From Mangrovimicrobium sediminis (GTDB lineage Bacteria > Pseudomonadota > Gammaproteobacteria > Pseudomonadales > Halieaceae): 64,000 nt of DNA. The stretch spans positions 1-64,000 of the forward strand of contig NZ_SRLE01000013.1 in the NCBI RefSeq assembly GCF_004745945.1. Reading direction: 5' to 3'. The notes under the pieces are model-generated. The model was not told the DNA's origin. It saw only the letters and a list, made by a program, of their open reading frames with translations, and ran no database searches. This document shows positions 9,157 through 18,051 of this stretch, one piece after another. Position 1 is the stretch's first letter; every line of letters starts with the position of its first letter. The position numbers were made by a program, and so were the translations under genes.

Positions 9157-11052
9157 ATGATACACATCAGATTCAAGCAGGCTGTCCTCGCAACGGCCGT
9201 TGGAATCGCCAGCAGCATCGCCCTTGCCCAAAACCAGGCACCCGCTGAAGGCGGTATCGTTACAGACTTCAAGACCGCGGTCACCCAGGGCGTGTTACTC
9301 AGTCCCCGGGTCAACGCCGACTGGTACAACTTTGAGGCGACCCGCGAAGCGGAAATGGGCGCGCGCGGCGGCTACCTGCCCAGCGTCGACGTCTACGCGG
9401 AGTACGGGCGCGAACGCCGCGAGACGCCGCTGGTCGACTTCGGTGACTACTCCCGCGACGCCACACGCTTCAGCATCACGCAGATGCTGTTCGACGGCTT
9501 CGCCACCCGCGACGAAGTGGCGCGCCTGGGTTACGCCAAGCTCTCGCGCTACTACGAATTCAAGCGCTCCTCCGAGGAGGCGGCGCTGGAGGCCGTGCAG
9601 GCCTACCTGGAAACGGTGAAGTTCCAGCAACTGGTGAAGTTCGCCGAAGACAACTACAAGGTGCATCGCGAGGTCTACGACAAGATCGCCGAGCGCACCG
9701 GAGGCGGTGTCAACCGCGGCGTGGACCAGGAACAGGCGTCCGCGCGTGTCGCCCTCGCCGAATCCAACCTGGTCACCGAGATCACCAACCTGCACGACGT
9801 CATCACGCGTTTCCACCGCGTCATCCACGGCCAGCCTGCGGACAACCTGCAACTGCCCGCGGTGCCCGCCGGCGAGATTCCGGCGATGCGCGACACGGCG
9901 CTGGAGATCGCCTACCAGCAAAGCCCGGTAATCAACGCCGCCATCGAGAATCTGCGCTCGGCACAGGAGGCGCTGAACGCGACCAACTCACCGTTCATGC
10001 CGCGCGTCGACCTGCGCTACCGCAACGAGGTGGAACACGATACCGACGGTGTGGAAGGGCGTTTCGACCAGGAGGCGCTGGAACTGGTGTTCTCCTACAA
10101 CCTGTTCCGCGGCGGCGCCGACAGCGCGCGTAAGCGCGAGTACTACAACCTGTACAACGCGGCTATCGAAGAGCGCAAGCAGGCCTGTCTCAACGTGCGC
10201 CAGGAAGTCACCATCGCCTTCAACAACATCGAGGCGCTGGAACAGCAGGTCATGCTCACCGAGCGCAACCGCATCGCCCAGGACAAAACCCGTCGCGCTT
10301 ACCGCGACCAGTTCGACATCGGCAACCGCACGCTGCTCGACCTGCTCGATTCGCAAAACGAATACTTCGACACCCAGCGCGCGCACATCACCGCGCAGAC
10401 GGACCTGGCCACTGCCCAGGCGCGCACCCTGTCCAACATGGGCCTGCTGCTCGCTTCCCTGGAAGTCGATGGCCTGAACGCCGAGAGACTCGCCGAACTG
10501 GACCTGGACCTGGGGCGCGATGCCGACGACGAAAACGCCCAGGCATTGTGTCCCGCGGCTATTCCGATGCCAGCATCGGTGGACCGCGAGGCGCTGTTCG
10601 CACGCCTCAACGCCAGCGCCGACCCGGCTGCTGTCGCCGCGTCCTCCGCGGCCCTGGCCGGCCTCGCCGCGGGCAGCGACCGCTACCGCGAAGTCGGTGG
10701 CGACATGGTCGCCCTGGAAATGAACGTGCAGTTCGCGCTCAACTCCTCGGTGATCTCCTCGGCCTACGACGACGAGATCGCCAACGCGGCGGTGGTCCTG
10801 CGCGAGCACCCGAACATCCGTGCCACGATCGAGGGGCACACGGACTCAACCGGCACTGCGGAATACAACCAGTGGCTCTCCGAGCGTCGCGCATCTTCCG
10901 TGCGCGACATGCTGATCCGCGAGCACGGGATTCCCGGTGACCAGCTGGTCGCTGTCGGGCGCGGGCAGACGCTGCCGATTGCCGACAACGACACGGTCGA
11001 GGGGAGGGCGCGGAATCGCCGGGTCGAGATGGTGATGGATGTCGCTATGTAA
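9157..11052 (+). CDS. TolC-family outer-membrane pore fused to an OmpA peptidoglycan-binding domain (LapE/AggA-like)
   Basis: 631 aa. A signal peptide (cleavage near ALAQ) is followed by a full TolC/OEP domain (~30-440) with the two repeated helical barrel units, a linker rich in Ala/Asp, and an OmpA C-terminal domain (~521-631). The peptidoglycan-binding signature is present: GHTDSTG with Asp563, then LSERRA and RNRRVEM. It is divergent from lapG (284 bp between them) and is the expected outer-membrane exit for the adhesin. In Shewanella the bpf locus carries separate TolC-type and OmpA-type genes side by side, so this is probably their fusion. The matching ABC transporter and membrane-fusion protein are not in the window. 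Confidence 0.92.
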   Translation: MIHIRFKQAVLATAVGIASSIALAQNQAPAEGGIVTDFKTAVTQGVLLSPRVNADWYNFEATREAEMGARGGYLPSVDVYAEYGRERRETPLVDFGDYSRDATRFSITQMLFDGFATRDEVARLGYAKLSRYYEFKRSSEEAALEAVQAYLETVKFQQLVKFAEDNYKVHREVYDKIAERTGGGVNRGVDQEQASARVALAESNLVTEITNLHDVITRFHRVIHGQPADNLQLPAVPAGEIPAMRDTALEIAYQQSPVINAAIENLRSAQEALNATNSPFMPRVDLRYRNEVEHDTDGVEGRFDQEALELVFSYNLFRGGADSARKREYYNLYNAAIEERKQACLNVRQEVTIAFNNIEALEQQVMLTERNRIAQDKTRRAYRDQFDIGNRTLLDLLDSQNEYFDTQRAHITAQTDLATAQARTLSNMGLLLASLEVDGLNAERLAELDLDLGRDADDENAQALCPAAIPMPASVDREALFARLNASADPAAVAASSAALAGLAAGSDRYREVGGDMVALEMNVQFALNSSVISSAYDDEIANAAVVLREHPNIRATIEGHTDSTGTAEYNQWLSERRASSVRDMLIREHGIPGDQLVAVGRGQTLPIADNDTVEGRARNRRVEMVMDVAM

Positions 11053-11074
11053 GGCGGTGTCTCGGGTTGAATGA

Positions 11075-11100
11075 GGGCGTCTTTGGACGCCCTTTTTTTT
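11075..11100 (+). terminator. Rho-independent terminator after the TolC-OmpA gene
   Basis: Seven-bp stem GGGCGTC/GACGCCC (11075-11081, 11086-11092) with a TTTG loop, followed by nine T residues; 22 bp after the stop codon. Confidence 0.9.
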
Positions 11101-11117
11101 GTGTGCTGGCTGTTCGG

Positions 11118-11190
11118 CAGTCGCGAGCAAGGTAAGCCTACGACGCTCCAAAAGCACAGTCGCTTTGTAGGCTTACCTTGCTCGCGACTG
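11118..11190. repeat. REP-like perfect inverted repeat (24-bp arms)
   Basis: Arms at 11118-11141 and 11167-11190 are perfectly complementary over 24 bp, with a 25-bp spacer. The arms contain TCGCGAGCAAGG and CCTTGCTCGCGA, in the style of extragenic palindromes of gammaproteobacteria. There is no T-tract, so it is not an obvious terminator, and a dedicated terminator already lies just before it. Confidence 0.8.
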
Positions 11191-11249
11191 CCTCTTGCCG
11201 GAGCTACCCAGGCGGTGATCGCCCGCGCATTCCGGTGTGCTTCGAGGGT

Positions 11250-11389
11250 TGCCGGGAGACCCGCGGGCGGAGCGCTCTCAAGAACGCGCCCCTCCGGGGT
11301 GCCCTCGGTCGGTCGCGAGTCCGCAAGCGGTCTCGCTCCACTTCCTCGGCGCGTCTTTTGCGAGCGCTCCACCCGCCCGTCTCCCGGCA
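11250..11389. repeat. Long hairpin element, left copy
   Basis: Outer arms 11250-11277 and 11362-11389 pair over 28 nt with about three mismatches. An inner GC-rich segment (11286-11314) has a near-perfect reverse complement at 11653-11681 in the second hairpin. No coding potential is convincing. It lies in a ~780-bp gene-free stretch between the TolC-OmpA gene and the serine protease gene. It could be a fold-back/MITE-like element or a structured RNA. Confidence 0.65.
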
Positions 11390-11567
11390 CTTGCCGCTCG
11401 AAACGCGTGGCTGCGACGTGGGTGGTACATAAGGGCTCGTGGTTTGAAATTCCTCGCCTGTCGCGTCACGAAGTGCGCGGACCAGCAACTTGAGGATTTG
11501 GATACATGTCCTGCGATGGAAGGCCTCACAGCCAGAAACTCCGACCTTCTTCTCTCGTTCGATGCGA

Positions 11568-11716
11568 GGACTGGCAGCGGGGGTGTTGGCCGCGGAAATC
11601 ACGTCTGGCGCCGAGGGAGAGTCAGGAGACAGCGAAGCGCTTTAAGGCTCATGACCGACTGAGGGCACCCCGGAGGGGCGCCAGACTGGAGCGGCCAACA
11701 TCCCCGCTGGCAGTCC
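11568..11716. repeat. Long hairpin element, right copy (inverted relative to the left one)
   Basis: Outer arms 11568-11593 and 11691-11716 pair over 26 nt with two mismatches; an inner stem TCTGGCGCC/GGCGCCAGA (from ~11603 and ~11677) continues it. Between the stems lies the reverse complement (29 nt, one mismatch) of 11286-11314. A ~70-nt core aligns with the reverse complement of the left hairpin while the outer arms differ in sequence. Confidence 0.65.
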
Positions 11717-11771
11717 GTCACTGGCGAAGGAACCACGCAGCAATCAACCTGCTAACCCGATGTCGCAGGGT

Positions 11772-11834
11772 TGGAGGCGTCAGGTATTCCAGGGTGAGTA
11801 AGCTTTTCGAACCCTGGAATACCTGACGCCTCCA
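11772..11834. repeat. Perfect 24-bp inverted repeat with 15-bp loop
   Basis: Arms 11772-11795 and 11811-11834 are perfect reverse complements. It ends 18 bp from the stop codon of the minus-strand protease gene. There is no long T-tract on either side, but the stem is strong enough to protect or attenuate that transcript's 3' end. Confidence 0.8.
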
Positions 11835-11852
11835 GCCTCCCCCCCGACAACG

Positions 11853-13430
11853 TTAGCGGCAGAACTCATCGATGGCGATGGCGAAGTTGAGGCTCTGCCC
11901 CTCGCTGATGGTGAAGGTGGTGATACCCACCAGGTTGCCGGCGCGATCAAACAGCCCGCCGCCGGATGAGCCGGAGGAAATCGCCGCATCCGTCTGGATC
12001 AGCTGCAATCCATCACGAGCCCGCTTCTGCGCGACAATCCCGCGCGAGAGCGACGTCTCCAGGCCTTTCGGGTTGCCGATAGCAGCGACATCCTCACCGA
12101 CTTTCAGCAGGCGCTCGCTGCGCGATGCCCAGACGTAGACCGGCAGGTCGCGCTCCACGCTGAGGATGCAGCGGTCGCCGGCCGTGTCCGCCGCGAGCAA
12201 CCGGGCGGTCAGGGATTGGCCCACGCGCAGCAGCTGGATGTTCTGCGGGTGCTTGATCAGGTGGCAGTTGGTGATCAGCTGGCGCGGGGCCACCGCGACC
12301 GCCGAGCCCTGTGTGGCGCTGCTGCCGTTGCGTGAGTCCAGCGTCCAGATGGCGCCTGCGTTGCGCTCGAACAGGTCGCTCCAGGCCAGTGGCGTAGCGC
12401 TGCCGCGCAGGTCGCACACCGGGGCGGTCAGCGCTCGCCAGCGCGGCGTACTGCCGGCGAGGGTCGCTGCGGCAGATGACGGTGGTGAGCCATTCGCGGC
12501 GGCGACGGGGGCGGACGGCGCATTTGCCGGGCGCACGAAGCTCAGCTGGGCGACGAAACCGGCGCCTCTCGCGGGGTCGTCGCGGGCCTGGTCAATGACC
12601 TGGCGCTGGGCGCTGCTCATGGCTTCCACGCGCGCCTGCACGAACTTCAGGCGCTGGGTTTCGCGGGCGTAGCGCTCGCCGTAGACGAAGTTGTCCTCGG
12701 CGCAGGAACCCCAGCGCGGGCTGTGGGCCAGGGCCAGCCCGGATTGCCAGTAGTAGTAGCCGAGGTTCCAGTTCTCGTGACGCTCGCTGGCGCCGAAGTA
12801 CAGGTAGCCGAGGTCGAGCAGGGCGTCGCACTGCTGTTCGGGCGGGGCGCTGTCCGCGGCAGCGGCCTGCAGGTAGCGCAGGGCATCGTCGTACAGCCCG
12901 CGCTGCAGCAATTCCTGGGCGTAGAGCAGGCGCAGGGCGTCGCTGCCGTTGTTGACGGCGATGCCGAGGAAGCGAAAGGCGAGGGCGGGGTCGCGCGGCA
13001 CACCCAACTCGCCGCTGGCGTAGGCCTGGTAGAGGTAGGTGGCGGAGCGGCCGAGAGCTTCGCGGTCTTCACCGTTCTCGATGTAGGTGGCCATGGTCGC
13101 GGCCAGTGCGCGCTGCTCGCCCGTGCCGCGGTAGTAGGCGACCAGGGTCTGCAGTGCGGCGGTGTCCCCGCGCGCGAGTGCGGCGGCGCAGTTGTCCAGT
13201 TCGCGCTGGCGCAGGGAGCCGGTAGCGGCTGTGCCTGTCGCGCTGCCATAGCGGTAGGCGCCGCTGGCGTCGCGGCCGCGGTGGTCGATGATCGAGTTCG
13301 GGCATGTGCCGGCGTCGAGCCGTTGCAGAGCGCTGTTATTGCTGGCGCTACCGCTCTCGGGCGATGAGCCGCAGCCGTGCAGCAACACGGCCAGCAGCGC
13401 GGCGCCGGCACCCAGTAAGGCTCGGGTCAT
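11853..13430 (-). CDS. Lipoprotein with TPR/Sel1-like region and C-terminal trypsin-like serine protease domain
   Basis: 525 aa. The N-terminus ends in a lipobox-like LLHGC (Cys20), suggesting a membrane-anchored lipoprotein. Residues ~75-290 are helical repeat-like (AFRFLGIAVNNG, DALRYLQAAA) as in Sel1/TPR regions; a Pro/Ala/Ser linker follows; residues ~345-525 form an S1C-type protease domain with His390 (LITNCHLIKH), Asp419 (AGDRC) and Ser489 (SGSSGGGLFD). No PDZ domain is present, unlike DegP. It follows malQ on the same strand after 45 bp but has no obvious link to glycogen. Substrate unknown; envelope quality control or signalling is possible. Confidence 0.8.
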   Translation of the reverse strand: MTRALLGAGAALLAVLLHGCGSSPESGSASNNSALQRLDAGTCPNSIIDHRGRDASGAYRYGSATGTAATGSLRQRELDNCAAALARGDTAALQTLVAYYRGTGEQRALAATMATYIENGEDREALGRSATYLYQAYASGELGVPRDPALAFRFLGIAVNNGSDALRLLYAQELLQRGLYDDALRYLQAAAADSAPPEQQCDALLDLGYLYFGASERHENWNLGYYYWQSGLALAHSPRWGSCAEDNFVYGERYARETQRLKFVQARVEAMSSAQRQVIDQARDDPARGAGFVAQLSFVRPANAPSAPVAAANGSPPSSAAATLAGSTPRWRALTAPVCDLRGSATPLAWSDLFERNAGAIWTLDSRNGSSATQGSAVAVAPRQLITNCHLIKHPQNIQLLRVGQSLTARLLAADTAGDRCILSVERDLPVYVWASRSERLLKVGEDVAAIGNPKGLETSLSRGIVAQKRARDGLQLIQTDAAISSGSSGGGLFDRAGNLVGITTFTISEGQSLNFAIAIDEFCR

Positions 13431-13475
13431 GTCGTGTCCTGTTGCAGTGAGTGAGGTCCTGCAGGAACCCCGGAC

Positions 13476-14957
13476 TCAGGCGTCCGCGCGCTCGCCTGCG
13501 ACCAGGGAGGCGCGGATGCGCCCGGCGAGGTCGTCGGACACCTGTTCCCAGGTGAAGCGCCAGCGCCAGTTGCCCTCGATGGTGCCCGGGGTGTTCATGC
13601 GGTGCGTGCCGTCGAGACCGAGGAAATCCTGCCAGGGGATAATAGCCGTGTCCGCGCGCGAGGTCATGGCGGCGTCGATCAGCGCCCAGGGCATGGCGTC
13701 TGCCGCACACTGGAAGTACTCGCAGATGTGTGCCTTAAGGCCGTCGTCCAGGCTCTGGAACCAGCCCAGGGTGGTGTTGTTGTCGTGGGTGCCGGTGTAG
13801 ACCACGTCGTTGGGCTGGTGCAGGTGCAGCAGGTAGGGGTTGTCCGGGCTGCCGTCGAAGGCGAACTGCAGGATGAGCATGCCCGGGAGTTCGAAGCGGT
13901 GGCGCAGTTCCTCGACCTCGGCGCTGATGATACCGAGGTTCTCCGCCACCAGGTGCAGCCCGGGGTAGTGCTCGCGTACCAGGGCCAGCAACTCGCCGCC
14001 GGGGGATTCGACCCAGCGCCCGCCGATGGCGGAGGTGGCGCCGGCGGGGATTTCCCAGTAGGCCTGCAGCGCGCGGAAGTGATCGATGCGCACCATGTCG
14101 TACATGCTGGCGGCGGTGGAGAAGCGTTGCAGCCACCAGTCGAAGCCGTGCTCGCGCATGTGCTCCCAGGCGTATTGCGGGTTGCCCCACAACTGGCCGT
14201 CGGCGGAGAAGTAATCCGGCGGTACGCCGGTGACGGTCACCGGACGGCCATCGTCGTCGAGCTCGAACTGGTCCTGGTTGGCCCACACGTCGGCGCTCTC
14301 CAGGTCCACGTAGATGGGCATGTCGCCGAACAACAGCACCCCGCGCTCGTTGGCATAGCGCTTGAGCGCCTGCCACTGCTGGTGAAAGACGAACTGGCGA
14401 AAGCGCAGCCGGGTGATCTTCTCAGCCAGTGCCAGCGCGCGCTGGTCGCAGGTCTCCGGGTCCAGGTTGCGCAAGCCCTCCGGCCAGGTGCTCCAGGGGC
14501 GGTACTCCAGCGCATCGCGAAACGCCTGGAAACGCACGTAGGATTCCAGCCAGGTGGCCGATTCAACGAATTCGCTGTAGGCGCTGACCAGTGGCGAACT
14601 GGCGGCGCTGAACACCTGGTCGAAAAACACGCCCGCGGCGATATCCAGGGCGCGGCGTTTCTCCGTGCGGTCGCGGCGGCCGGCCGCTGCCTGTTCCGGT
14701 TGCAGCAGGTCGTGCTCCACCAGCCAGTCGAGGTCGATGAGATCGGGATTCCCCGCGTGCGCCGAGGAGGAGACGTAGGGGCAGCCATCCAGGTGGGTGG
14801 GCCCCAGGGGCAGCACCTGCCAGATGCGCAGCCCGGCGTCCGCGATCAGGTCGACGAAGCGCCGCGCCGCCGCCCCGAAATCACCGGTGTAGCCCGGCGC
14901 AGGCAGGCTCGTGGGGTGCAGCAGCACGCCGCCGCGGCGTTTTCCTGCCGCCGGCAT
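13476..14957 (-). CDS. malQ: 4-alpha-glucanotransferase (amylomaltase)
   Basis: 493 aa, the usual size of the short bacterial GH77 enzyme. It transfers alpha-1,4-glucan segments between maltodextrins during glycogen and maltose turnover in the cytoplasm. Visible family motifs are GVLLHPTSLPAP near the N-terminus, the nucleophile loop VRIDHFRALQAYW, the acid/base region VAENLG and the transition-state-stabilising THDNNT. Its ATG overlaps the stop of the upstream GH57 gene by one base (TGATG), so translation is probably coupled in a glgC-GH57-malQ operon. Confidence 0.95.
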   Translation of the reverse strand: MPAAGKRRGGVLLHPTSLPAPGYTGDFGAAARRFVDLIADAGLRIWQVLPLGPTHLDGCPYVSSSAHAGNPDLIDLDWLVEHDLLQPEQAAAGRRDRTEKRRALDIAAGVFFDQVFSAASSPLVSAYSEFVESATWLESYVRFQAFRDALEYRPWSTWPEGLRNLDPETCDQRALALAEKITRLRFRQFVFHQQWQALKRYANERGVLLFGDMPIYVDLESADVWANQDQFELDDDGRPVTVTGVPPDYFSADGQLWGNPQYAWEHMREHGFDWWLQRFSTAASMYDMVRIDHFRALQAYWEIPAGATSAIGGRWVESPGGELLALVREHYPGLHLVAENLGIISAEVEELRHRFELPGMLILQFAFDGSPDNPYLLHLHQPNDVVYTGTHDNNTTLGWFQSLDDGLKAHICEYFQCAADAMPWALIDAAMTSRADTAIIPWQDFLGLDGTHRMNTPGTIEGNWRWRFTWEQVSDDLAGRIRASLVAGERADA

Positions 14958-16669
14958 CAGTGGTGCTGCTCGTCATGGTGGCGCATCACGCCGCCGCGGC
15001 TGTGCGCGCCGCCACCGCGGGAGATCACCTCGGCCAGGCTGGCGGGCGCCTCCACATGCAGGCAGTGATAGAGGTTGGCCAGTTGCTCGCGGTACAGCTG
15101 GTCGAACAGGCTGACGGAGTCCGAGGGGTTGTAGTCGCCGAACCACCAGAACCAGTCGGAGCCCTCGCAGATGGCCATCTGCTGCTCGGCCAGGGCCCGG
15201 TCGTGGTCGGGGAGCTTGCCGGTGGCCATCACCTGGTCGTAACAGTGCTTGGCCTCTACCAGCAGGTCCCAGCCACGGTTCTTTTCCGCCGAGCCGATCC
15301 AGGTGGAGAAGCTGCCATAGACCCAACTGCCCGCAGTGAGGCGCTCCTCAGGACGCGGTTCGGGATCGCACTCGGCGAGGAAGTCGCGCATGGTGGTGAG
15401 TTGCAGGCGCGGGTGCTCGGCCAGTTTCTGGTACAGGTGGCTGAGGAAGTGGTAGCCGTTTTCCGGGTAGTACTCCCAGGCGTTCTCGCCATCGAGGATG
15501 ACGCTGATCAGGCAGTCCTTGTGGTCCTTGCACAGCTCGGCGATGTGCTCCATGTGGCCGACCAGGTTGGCGACCGCATCCTCCCCATGCCACTCGGAAT
15601 AGTTGAAGCCGATCAGGTCGGACAATCCGTCATCGCGGAACACGCAGTGCAGGGATACATCGCCGAAACGGTACAGGCGGTGCTTGCAGCCGTGGTCGGT
15701 GGTTTGCGAGAGGCTGTTGTTGAGTACGCCCTCGCCGCTGGCGATCCACTGGAAGCCGGCGTCGGCGAAATGCGCCAGGGCTGCCTGGCTGACGCCGCCC
15801 TCGGAGGGCCACAGCCCGACCGGGCGCTGGCCGAAGAAACGCTCGAACACTTTCAGTCCGTGCTCCAGGTGCCAGTCCGCGCGCTCCGCGCCGCCCGGGT
15901 ACTCGGTGTGCAGGGGCAGCGGCGCGTCCGGCATGGCCTCGCGCGCGCTCTCCATGTCCAGCAGCAGCGGTACGATGGGATGGGCGTAGGGGCTCATGAT
16001 CAGCTCTACTTTGCCGGCCTCGGCCAGCGCGCGGTAGCGCGGCACGATGGACTCCATCAGTTCGAGCACGATATGCGCCAGTTCGCGGCGGTCGTGGATG
16101 CTGTAGTTGCCGCCCTTGTCCTCCAGCGCGGTGATGCGCGGGTCCTCGCGGCGCACCGACTCGCCCATCCAGCTCAGGTGATACCAGACCAAGAGGTCGG
16201 CGAGGAACTGGCTGGAGGCGTAGATCAGGCCCTCGGGGTGTTCGATGTAATGCTGGGCCAGGCCAGCCAGGCGCGCGAAGGGAGCGAAGCGGTCGATCAT
16301 GCGCTCGCGGTTGGCGCGCAGGCAGGCCTTGACCAGTTCCAGCTGCGCCGCCCTGTCGGAGGGCAGCACGGGCTCGGCCAGTGCCGCCAGCAGCGGGTCG
16401 CCGAGGGAGCCGCCGTCGTCGAAAAACTGGTGCAACTGGTCGACGTAGAACTGGATCTGTTCCAGCAGGATGGGTGCGAAGTTGACCACCGCCCGCGCCC
16501 CCGGCACCGCCTCGATGTGCGCGGCCATGTCGACGTAGTCCTTGATCGAGTGCAGGTAGGTCCAGGGCAGGTGGATCTTGCCCGAACGCAGGTTGCGGTA
16601 CTCCGGCTGGTGCATGTGCCAGCAGAGCATCACGCGCATCGGCGCGGGGGCGGCAGCGTCAGAGGGCAT
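14957..16669 (-). CDS. GH57 family glycoside hydrolase / alpha-glucan-acting enzyme
   Basis: 570 aa starting MPSDAAAP; an internal start at Met11 is also possible. GH57 motifs are in order: [11 protein letters not shown] (~15-25), the nucleophile motif LWPSEGG (Glu290), and [11 protein letters not shown] (acid/base Asp393). GH57 members include alpha-amylases, 4-alpha-glucanotransferases, amylopullulanases and branching enzymes; the motifs do not settle which. No signal peptide is present, so it acts in the cytoplasm. It overlaps glgC by 11 bp upstream and malQ by 1 bp downstream, tying it to glycogen remodelling. Confidence 0.9.
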   Translation of the reverse strand: MPSDAAAPAPMRVMLCWHMHQPEYRNLRSGKIHLPWTYLHSIKDYVDMAAHIEAVPGARAVVNFAPILLEQIQFYVDQLHQFFDDGGSLGDPLLAALAEPVLPSDRAAQLELVKACLRANRERMIDRFAPFARLAGLAQHYIEHPEGLIYASSQFLADLLVWYHLSWMGESVRREDPRITALEDKGGNYSIHDRRELAHIVLELMESIVPRYRALAEAGKVELIMSPYAHPIVPLLLDMESAREAMPDAPLPLHTEYPGGAERADWHLEHGLKVFERFFGQRPVGLWPSEGGVSQAALAHFADAGFQWIASGEGVLNNSLSQTTDHGCKHRLYRFGDVSLHCVFRDDGLSDLIGFNYSEWHGEDAVANLVGHMEHIAELCKDHKDCLISVILDGENAWEYYPENGYHFLSHLYQKLAEHPRLQLTTMRDFLAECDPEPRPEERLTAGSWVYGSFSTWIGSAEKNRGWDLLVEAKHCYDQVMATGKLPDHDRALAEQQMAICEGSDWFWWFGDYNPSDSVSLFDQLYREQLANLYHCLHVEAPASLAEVISRGGGAHSRGGVMRHHDEQHH

Positions 16670-17927
16670 AGTGGAGTCTCTGGCCGAGCATTTCCGGGGT
16701 CACCAGGACCACGCCGTTCTCGGACACGTGGAAGCGGCGGGCGTCTTCTTCCGGATCGACACCGATGCGCGTGTCCGGGGGAATGCGGCAGCCCTTGTCG
16801 ATGACCGCGCGGCGGATGATGCAGTGGCGGCCGATGTCCACGTCCGGGAATACCACGGAGTCCTCGACCTCAGCGTAGGAGTGCACGTGCACGCCGGAGA
16901 ACAGCAGCGAGTGCTTCACCGTGGAGCCGGAGACGATGCAGCCCCCGGCGAGCATGGAGTCCACCGCCATGCCGCGGCGACCGTCGTCGTCGAACACGAA
17001 TTTCGCCGGCGGCAGCTGTTCCTGGTAGGTCCAGATCGGCCAGTCGCGGTCGTACAGGTTGAGCTCAGGACTGACGCCGATGAGCTCCAGGTTGGCGGAC
17101 CAGAAGGCGTCCACGGTGCCCACGTCGCGCCAGTAGGCGGGGCCGTCCTGGCTGCCGGTGCGGAACGGGAAGGCGATCACCTGGCGGCGCCCGATGTTGG
17201 CCGGGATGATGTCCTTGCCGAAGTCGCGGCTGGAGCCGGGGGTGTTGGCGTCGCGGATCAGTTCCTCGATGAGTACCGAGGTGTCGAACACGTAGATGCC
17301 CATGGAGGCCAGCGCGTGGTCCGGGTCGCCGGGCATGTGGGCCGGCTGGGCGGGCTTCTCGGCGAAGTCGGTGATCTGGTTCTCTTCGTTCATGGCCATC
17401 ACGCCGAAGGCGGAGGCCTGTTCCAGCGGTACCTCGATACACCCGACAGTGATGTCGGCGCCGGAGTCCACGTGGGCGGCCAGCATGGTGCCGTAGTCCA
17501 TCTTGTAGACGTGGTCGCCGGCCAGGATGAGCACGTATTCCGGATTGTGCATGCGGATAATGTCGATGTTCTGGTAGATTGCATCGGCGGTACCCTCGTA
17601 CCATGAGGTCTCCAGCCGCTGCTGCGCCGGCAGCAGTTCGACGAATTCACCCAACTCGCCGCGCATGAAGCCCCAGCCGCGCTGCACGTGCTGGTTGAGG
17701 CTGTGGGACTTGTACTGGGTGAGAATCCCGACCCGGCGGATGCCCGAGTTCACGCAATTCGACAGGGGAAAGTCGATAATGCGGAACTTGCCGCCGAAGG
17801 GTACTGCGGGCTTGGCCCGCCACATGGTCAGTTGCTTGAGTCTGGACCCGCGACCCCCGGCGAGGACCAGGGCGAGGGTGTCGCGGGTAATACGGCTGAC
17901 ATAACGGGGTGATTCGCTTTCACTCAT
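16659..17927 (-). CDS. glgC: Glucose-1-phosphate adenylyltransferase (ADP-glucose pyrophosphorylase)
   Basis: 422 aa. It makes ADP-glucose from glucose-1-phosphate and ATP, the committed step of bacterial glycogen synthesis. The nucleotidyltransferase signature LAGGRGSRL is at residues ~22-30, followed by [20 protein letters not shown] and the [12 protein letters not shown] substrate loop; the C-terminal third is a left-handed beta-helix as in other GlgC proteins. The start ATG at 17927 is divergent from glgB, with 124 bp between the two start codons. Allosteric control by glycolytic intermediates is known for the family and not readable here. Confidence 0.97.
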   Translation of the reverse strand: MSESESPRYVSRITRDTLALVLAGGRGSRLKQLTMWRAKPAVPFGGKFRIIDFPLSNCVNSGIRRVGILTQYKSHSLNQHVQRGWGFMRGELGEFVELLPAQQRLETSWYEGTADAIYQNIDIIRMHNPEYVLILAGDHVYKMDYGTMLAAHVDSGADITVGCIEVPLEQASAFGVMAMNEENQITDFAEKPAQPAHMPGDPDHALASMGIYVFDTSVLIEELIRDANTPGSSRDFGKDIIPANIGRRQVIAFPFRTGSQDGPAYWRDVGTVDAFWSANLELIGVSPELNLYDRDWPIWTYQEQLPPAKFVFDDDGRRGMAVDSMLAGGCIVSGSTVKHSLLFSGVHVHSYAEVEDSVVFPDVDIGRHCIIRRAVIDKGCRIPPDTRIGVDPEEDARRFHVSENGVVLVTPEMLGQRLHYAL

Positions 17928-18051
17928 GGCGGGTCAGGTGCTCGGGCAATTGGCGGGGGTCGAGAAATTTCTTACCATCGTTATTCATTTTGGTTCAATT
18001 CCGGGTCTTTGTCTCGTCGCCGGGTTGACAAAGCGCAACGCAGGGCAATTT
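17928..18051. promoter_or_regulatory. Divergent glgC/glgB intergenic control region
   Basis: This 124-bp gap must hold promoters for both arms of the glycogen cluster. It is more AT-rich than the flanking genes (for example the stretch around 17967-17999). A TTGACA at 18025-18030 is too close to the glgB start to be an ordinary -35. No operator is recognised. Confidence 0.45.

Noticed and set aside
11204-11662. Several overlapping frames of 80-140 codons in the inverted-repeat region
   Set aside because: They occur on both strands and in several frames at once, are Arg/Ala/Pro-rich, and span the hairpin arms. The repeats explain the sequence better than coding does.
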